Below are positions 60,048-64,000 of a stretch of DNA of 64,000 nucleotides, one piece after another. The stretch comes from Akkermansiaceae bacterium (GTDB lineage: Bacteria; Verrucomicrobiota; Verrucomicrobiia; Verrucomicrobiales; Akkermansiaceae), in assembly GCA_019634595.1 (NCBI GenBank), contig JAHCBC010000005.1:1-64000 (forward strand), written 5' to 3'. Position 1 is the stretch's first letter; every line of letters starts with the position of its first letter. The translations under genes were made by a program, and so were the position numbers. The notes below the pieces were generated by a model. That model saw nothing but the letters and a program-made list of their open reading frames with translations. It was not told the origin of the DNA and ran no database searches.

Positions 60048-60710
60048 TCACCGCTGCCCCAGCACGGCGATCTCGAAATCCACCCGCGCCGGTCCCGCCT
60101 TTCCGCCCGGGATCTCGTTCCGCACCACCTTCGTTCCCAGCAGTTGCTCCATCATCCGCTGTTCCATGGTGATGGCGCGCGGATACTTCTCGAAAACGCG
60201 CTGGAGCGGATGGTGGTATTCCTCGATCCGGAAGCCCTTCGCCGGTTCATACTTGCAACGGCCGAAGCAGCCGCTCTTTTCCCGCAGGCCCGCCAGCAGC
60301 GTCGCCTTCTCCACCATGGACTTCGCCTTCGCCAGCTTCGGCAGCCACTGCTCCTGCTGGTGCTGGAAATACTGGAACAAAAGGCGCTCCGGCGCGCTCT
60401 CGCCGAAGATCGGCTTCAGGCTCTCCAGCACATCGAGGGTGAACGCCGCCCCCGCCTCCGGGAACAGCACATCCGCCTTTGCCGTCAGGCGGTAGAAGAT
60501 TTCAGGCCGTCCCACCTCCGTCCTCGGGATGCGGGAGCGTTCCAGGTAGCCGAGTTCCTTCAGATCCTCGCAATACTGCTTCACCGCCATGTAGCTGGCG
60601 TCGATCCTGCGGGCCAGTTCGCTCACCGGCAGACCGCCGGAAATCTTCAGCTCCCCGATGGTGGCGACCCATTGGGGTTTCACGAGATCCCGGAAGCCTG
60701 CGCGAAACAT
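60048..60710 (-). CDS. Winged-helix transcriptional regulator
   Basis: A 220-residue cytoplasmic protein. The N-terminal third is a winged helix: ATIGELKISGGLPVSELARRIDASYMAVKQYCEDLKELGYLERSRI, with recognition helix SYMAVKQYCEDL and wing PRTEVGRPEIFYRL. This resembles DeoR/ArsR-type and SufR-like regulators. The rest is helical, with GCFGRCKYEPAKGF (a Cys pair, three residues apart) and KGFRIEEYHHPLQRVFEKYP, a candidate ligand- or metal-binding part; the four-Cys pattern of SufR is not present. It follows a 55-residue small gene by 49 bases on the same strand. Confidence 0.75.
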   Translation of the reverse strand: MFRAGFRDLVKPQWVATIGELKISGGLPVSELARRIDASYMAVKQYCEDLKELGYLERSRIPRTEVGRPEIFYRLTAKADVLFPEAGAAFTLDVLESLKPIFGESAPERLLFQYFQHQQEQWLPKLAKAKSMVEKATLLAGLREKSGCFGRCKYEPAKGFRIEEYHHPLQRVFEKYPRAITMEQRMMEQLLGTKVVRNEIPGGKAGPARVDFEIAVLGQR

Positions 60711-60759
60711 GGAAGTTCCGTGAGTCTGGGCCGAACCGTCCCGGACGCAATCTGGAAAA

Positions 60760-60927
60760 TCAGGAGCGCACCCGGACAGGGATCATCGCCGGCTTGAACC
60801 TTGGGTTCATGCGGGCGGCTTCCTGGCCGGCGCGTTTGAGCAGCGCGATGAGGGAAGCGGTGATGAAATATTCCTTGAGCAGCACTTCGCGGCTTTCCCC
60901 GTTGCGGGTCTTGCGGTTCACTTTCAT
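60760..60927 (-). CDS. Small basic hypothetical protein
   Basis: A 55-residue protein, started at 60927 (MKVNRKTRNGESREV). It is basic with one possible amphipathic helix (YFITASLIALLKRAGQEAAR) and ends FKPAMIPVRVRS. No family recognised. It is upstream of the winged-helix gene with 49 bases between and could be co-transcribed. Evidence is limited to composition and position. Confidence 0.45.
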   Translation of the reverse strand: MKVNRKTRNGESREVLLKEYFITASLIALLKRAGQEAARMNPRFKPAMIPVRVRS

Positions 60928-61072
60928 GACATTCAGGTTTCTATCAGACCGGGCATCATTTCCCGGATGGTCAACTGATAGACCCGGTGGGGCACATCGC
61001 AAATGGAAGATGGCCTTTCATTTGTAATGCGGGAAAAAAGGGCGGGAAGCCGTGGGACTTCCGCAGCCCCGT

Positions 61073-61762
61073 TCACTTCTCTTTGTAGATCACCTGGATG
61101 TTGACGGGCTTTTTCGCCTCCATGGTGAGGTTCACGGTGATCTCCTTGTCCGCGGTGGAGACGGAGCGGCTGGCGGTCCGGTTGCCGCCCAAGGTGCTGC
61201 GGTTGCTGGAAGCCGCGCCGAAGCCCCCCTTGTCCAGTTCCGCGTTGAAGAACGCCTCCACGTCGTCGAATGGTTGGGTGGATGTCGCGTTGTACATGCC
61301 CGCCGCCTTTCCGGCGGTCACGGCGTGGAAGACAGCGGGGGTGCCGGAGATGGCGGGCGGGCGCGGCACCCAGGCAGGCACTTCGGTAAAGTCCGCGCCG
61401 CCACCCAGGCGGGTCGTGTTGCCCGCGGCGTCCTTGAAGGAAAATCTCCCCTCCGTGATCTCCTTGTAGTTCACGGTGTATTCCTCGCCGGACTTCGAGC
61501 GCACGGTGATCTCCCCCTTGCCACGGTCGGACGAGACTTTCTCCAGGTCCGGATGCGTGGCGATGACGATCTCCGCCACCGCCAGTTCCTTGTCCGCCTG
61601 GAATTCCTTGAACTTCTTCACCCCGAAAAAGCCCAGCACGCCGACCACCGCAATGATCACGACGACGATGGCCCCGCACCCGATCCCCACCCATGCCGGG
61701 CCGGACAAACCTTTCTTCGGGAGCGGCGGAACCTGTGGCGGGTAGGGATGCTGGCCATTCAT
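61073..61762 (-). CDS. Single-pass membrane protein with exported domain
   Basis: A 229-residue protein: a short Pro-rich cytoplasmic lead (MNGQHPYPPQVPPLPKKG), one transmembrane helix (residues about 24-46, VGIGCGAIVVVIIAVVGVLG), then a periplasmic domain of about 170 residues that is beta-rich (GEITVRSKSGEEYTVNYKEITEGRFSFKDAAG, then VSTADKEITVNLTMEAKKPVNIQVIYKEK). This N-terminal layout is common in DUF4190-like verrucomicrobial membrane proteins. No function recognised. Likely monocistronic. Confidence 0.7.
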   Translation of the reverse strand: MNGQHPYPPQVPPLPKKGLSGPAWVGIGCGAIVVVIIAVVGVLGFFGVKKFKEFQADKELAVAEIVIATHPDLEKVSSDRGKGEITVRSKSGEEYTVNYKEITEGRFSFKDAAGNTTRLGGGADFTEVPAWVPRPPAISGTPAVFHAVTAGKAAGMYNATSTQPFDDVEAFFNAELDKGGFGAASSNRSTLGGNRTASRSVSTADKEITVNLTMEAKKPVNIQVIYKEK

Positions 61763-61872
61763 CCCGCCCGTCTATCAGAGGAGCGGGGGAAATCCAAACA
61801 GAGAATCCGGAGCACGCGCGGAAGGCACCATGGTGCGCCAGCTCATGGGGGTGCGCGGGCATTGCGCCAGCT

Positions 61873-62027
61873 TGTGGAGTGCGGCGGCCCTCCGCCGCTT
61901 TGGCGGTGGATGGCACCTGCCAGACGATGTGGTTGAAACCACCACGTCCCAACTTGCGGATGGCATCTTCACTCCGGGGAAAGTCCCACCCGCGACTGAT
62001 AGCGGCAGAGACTGCCGCACTCCATGA
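61873..62027. repeat. Inverted-repeat element with TGGAGTGCGGC ends
   Basis: A 155-base segment whose ends are an exact 11-base inverted repeat (TGGAGTGCGGC ... GCCGCACTCCA). The left side also contains GGCGGCCC-TCCGCCGCTTTGGCGG-type palindromes and the right side GCGGCAGAGACTGCCGC. Only one copy seen here. Together with a family-B copy it fills the 475-base gap before gmk. Confidence 0.65.
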
Positions 62028-62073
62028 CGCTGCCGCGTGATGGTGCGCGACCACGGGCGATGAAATGGGCGGG

Positions 62074-62178
62074 GTAGCGAAGGTCGTGAGACCTTCGGCC
62101 GGGGGGAAGTCCTTTGGGGACCGGGGCCGGTTTGTCTGATGGGGGCCACCCCGCCGAATCTCTCACGAGATTCGCTAC
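62074..62178. repeat. Family-B composite repeat, copy 6
   Basis: 105 bases: left palindrome AAGGTC-GTGA-GACCTT within GTAGCGAAGGTCGTGAGACC, right arm CCGCCGAATCTCTCACGAGA. Ends 59 bases before the gmk start; the gap 61763-62237 has no gene. Confidence 0.9.
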
Positions 62179-62237
62179 AGAGAATCCAGACTGGCATTTT
62201 CACCGTCAGCGGTGCCGAATGTCCGCCCACCATCCCC

Positions 62238-62840
62238 ATGTCCCTCCGCACAGGCATCCTCCTCCTCGTTTCCGGTCCGTCCGGATCCGGGAAAACCACC
62301 CTCTGCAAACGCCTCTCCCACTCCGGGGAGGCGCGGCATTCCATTTCCTGCACCACCCGCGCGCCCAGGGCGGGGGAGATCGACGGGGAGCACTACCACT
62401 TCGTCACGCTGGCGCAGTTCGAGGAAAAGCTGGCCGCCGGGGAGTTTCTGGAGCACGCCCTGGTCCACGGGAACCGCTACGGCACCCTGCGGTCGGAGGT
62501 GTTGGGCTATCTGGAGTCCGGGGCGGATGTCGTGATGGACATCGACGTCCAGGGAGCGGCCCAGGTCCGTGCGTCGGACGACGATGCCATCCAGCGCGCG
62601 CTGGTGGATCTCTTCGTCATGCCGGAGAGTGAGGACGAACTCCGCGCCCGGCTGGTGGGCCGGGGGACGGACAGCGAGGAAGTCATCGCCCTGCGCATGG
62701 AGAATGCGCTGGTAGAGATCGCCCACTGGCCGGAATACACCTACCGCCTGCTGTCCCGCACCCCGGAAGAGGACTACACCCGCTTTCTTTCCCTGCTGGT
62801 CGCCGAGCGTCTGCGCATTTCGCGGAGCGTTGTTCCATAG
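62238..62840 (+). CDS. gmk: Guanylate kinase
   Basis: A 200-residue cytoplasmic kinase making GDP from GMP. I start it at 62238 (MSLRTGILLLVSGPSGSGKTTLC); the 33 codons upstream overlap a repeat. Walker A is GPSGSGKT (13-20); SISCTTRAPRAGEIDGEHYHFVT is the GMP-binding motif with the R-x-P-R-x-G-E block, and VVMDIDVQGAAQVR is the conserved Asp-rich strand. Full family length. It is not next to yicC or rpoZ as often seen. Confidence 0.97.
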   Translation: MSLRTGILLLVSGPSGSGKTTLCKRLSHSGEARHSISCTTRAPRAGEIDGEHYHFVTLAQFEEKLAAGEFLEHALVHGNRYGTLRSEVLGYLESGADVVMDIDVQGAAQVRASDDDAIQRALVDLFVMPESEDELRARLVGRGTDSEEVIALRMENALVEIAHWPEYTYRLLSRTPEEDYTRFLSLLVAERLRISRSVVP

Positions 62841-62874
62841 ATCCGGAGATCACCCGGGTAAGGGTGAAATCTTC

Positions 62875-63207
62875 AACCACGGATGGACGCGGATGGACAC
62901 GGATCCATTCCTTTGGATCAGAGGATGGAACGTCATCCGTGGAAGGCAGGGACGCCATTCCATGGCGTCAGGCGGGGGCAGTGCCTGACACCTTGCAGTG
63001 ACCGGTTTTCCTCCGTAGCTCCCTTTGGAAGATTGGAAAAGGCCATCTGTGAAGCGGAATCATGGGATGACGGGACATCCACCCTGCCTGACGCCATGGA
63101 ATGGCGTCCCTGCCAAAGAATGAACCGCTCCGGGGCCAACTTTTCAGGACGATGCTCCGGATGACCTTTGGTCATCTTTCTTCGATCTGTGTCCATCCGT
63201 GGTTCAT
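62875..63207. repeat. Inverted CCATCCGTG arms around REP unit 4
   Basis: AACCACGGATGGACGCGGAT at 62875-62894 and ATCTGTGTCCATCCGTGGTT at 63185-63204 are inverted copies about 280 bases apart, the same dispersed repeat as at base 39. They flank the orphan family-A unit within the 483-base gap between gmk and the last gene. Confidence 0.65.
62945..63114. repeat. Family-A composite REP element, unit 4 (orphan)
   Basis: Two hairpins in opposite orientation, 62945-62975 (GACGCCAT-TCC-ATGGCGTC) and 63083-63114, giving a unit of about 170 bases like the three at the RAYT locus. The spacer is unrelated in sequence to the other three as far as I can see. No transposase is near; the element is flanked by inverted copies of the CCATCCGTG repeat at 62875-62904 and 63185-63207. 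Confidence 0.85.
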
Positions 63208-63323
63208 CCTTTTTCATGCTTGGTGCAGCCGTTTTGCAGAACTTTTGCAGAACAATCATGTCCATTTGGCGCGGACTGCGGTGGGATGATCTTCACTCCG
63301 GGGTGTAACCCACACCACCTGCC

Positions 63324-64000
63324 ATGAAGAAAAAACTCCGTCATCATCCGGCCCTCCTCATCCTCGGACTGTCCCTCGTCACCGCCACCGCGCAGGAGGC
63401 GAACCCGTTCGTGAAAAAACCCGGCGCGAAGGAATCCACGCCGCCACCACCCGCGGGAGCCGCCGTCCACCGGCTGCTGGAATACATCGCCGTGCCCACC
63501 GCCGTGCTCGACCAATGGCAGGAAACGGATGGCGATGCGGCGAAGTTACGGGCGTCGCTCCAGCCACTCATCGACGACGGGAAAGCCACGCCCATCCACA
63601 CCATGTTCGCCAGCGGCACCCGGGAGCGCGCCATCCGGGTGGACACCATCGCCGAGCAACTCTACCCCACGGAGTTCATGCCATCCCCTCCCACCGGCTG
63701 GCCCTATCCTACCGCGTTCGAGACCCGGAACATGGGCATCTCCGCCAACAGCTTCTGCGGTGCATCCGCTGACCATGCCTTCCACCTGGAGTCGGAGTGG
63801 GTCATCCTTTCGGAGGTGCTTTTCTACCATGAACTGGCACGGCGGACCAGCCAGCCGGGGGATATGTTCCTGCCCTGCTTCCACGCCCACAGCTTCCAGT
63901 GGAAGCAGGAGAAAACCCACAATGATCCTTTCGGAAACACCAGCATCGGCACCCCGCGGAACACCCTCCTCTCCAGCCCCACCTTCACCGCGGGAAAGGT
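63324..64000 (+). CDS. Exported hypothetical protein, 3' end beyond window
   Basis: The frame opens at 63324 with signal peptide MKKKLRHHPALLILGLSLVTATA and stays open to the edge (225 codons). The mature part begins QEANPFVKKPGAKESTPPPPAG, a Pro-rich linker, then a domain with VHRLLEYIAVPTAVLDQW, YPTEFMPSPPTGWPYPTAFETRNMGI and FHLESEWVIL. No family recognised. The protein is exported and incomplete here; its real end and domain cannot be judged. Confidence 0.75.
   Translation, partial: MKKKLRHHPALLILGLSLVTATAQEANPFVKKPGAKESTPPPPAGAAVHRLLEYIAVPTAVLDQWQETDGDAAKLRASLQPLIDDGKATPIHTMFASGTRERAIRVDTIAEQLYPTEFMPSPPTGWPYPTAFETRNMGISANSFCGASADHAFHLESEWVILSEVLFYHELARRTSQPGDMFLPCFHAHSFQWKQEKTHNDPFGNTSIGTPRNTLLSSPTFTAGK

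Overview
The window looks like a chromosomal piece of a GC-rich member of the Verrucomicrobiota, probably near Luteolibacter-type Verrucomicrobiales. This is inferred from family content: a PEP-CTERM protein, LamG and CotH-type secreted giants, a Verru_Chthon-type pseudopilin, two pairs of planctomycete/verrucomicrobial cytochrome-like plus Tat-exported DUF proteins, and many dispersed palindromic repeats. Hardly any gene has a clear Shine-Dalgarno sequence. No rRNA, CRISPR array, prophage or integron was seen.

Layout. 0-6.2 kb: a PEP-CTERM protein, yicC, and a three-gene polysaccharide cluster (glycosyltransferase, O-antigen ligase/polymerase-like membrane protein, second glycosyltransferase). 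6.3-13.3 kb: a very large CotH-kinase/lamin-tail surface protein, a gpsA homologue, a YcaC-like isochorismatase-fold hydrolase and tRNA-Lys(CUU). 13.5-17.1 kb: three small exported proteins, two of them His-rich, a frameshifted methyltransferase and a cation diffusion facilitator. 17.3-31.9 kb: a sialate O-acetylesterase-like enzyme, then a tight five-gene operon (LamG protein, Verru_Chthon A-like pseudopilin, small exported protein, DUF1549/DUF1553 cytochrome-like protein, DUF1501 Tat protein). 31.9-40.5 kb: housekeeping genes (rho with a large disordered N-terminus, yebC, a GH13 enzyme, an SMP-30-like protein, dnaB, dtd). A helically phased array of DnaA-box-like 9-mers lies between dnaB and dtd. 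40.5-41.6 kb: a RAYT transposase bracketed by the composite REP elements it probably mobilises. 41.6-47.6 kb: a DUF1587/1592/1588-type cytochrome-like protein with its DUF1552 Tat partner, an STN-like exported protein, peptidase E and a DUF3592 protein. 47.9-53.2 kb: an ABC-2 permease / GldG / DUF4340 / recF operon that lacks an ATPase. 53.3-61.8 kb: a beta-helix protein, a helical exported protein, a lipoprotein with a DUF6600-like region and an enormous Q/R/E-rich tail, and a winged-helix regulator. 62.2-64 kb: gmk and the start of an exported protein.

Two themes stand out. First, much of the coding capacity is for the cell envelope and exported, probably polymer-directed proteins, with modules repeated across the window (LamG/concanavalin folds, heme-binding CxxCH domains with Tat-exported partners). 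Second, the intergenic DNA is packed with at least three families of composite inverted repeats: family A with its RAYT (4 units), family B (6 units of about 105 bp) and family C (2 units of about 126 bp in opposite orientation). They sit preferentially at gene 3' ends and in places supply the stop codon.
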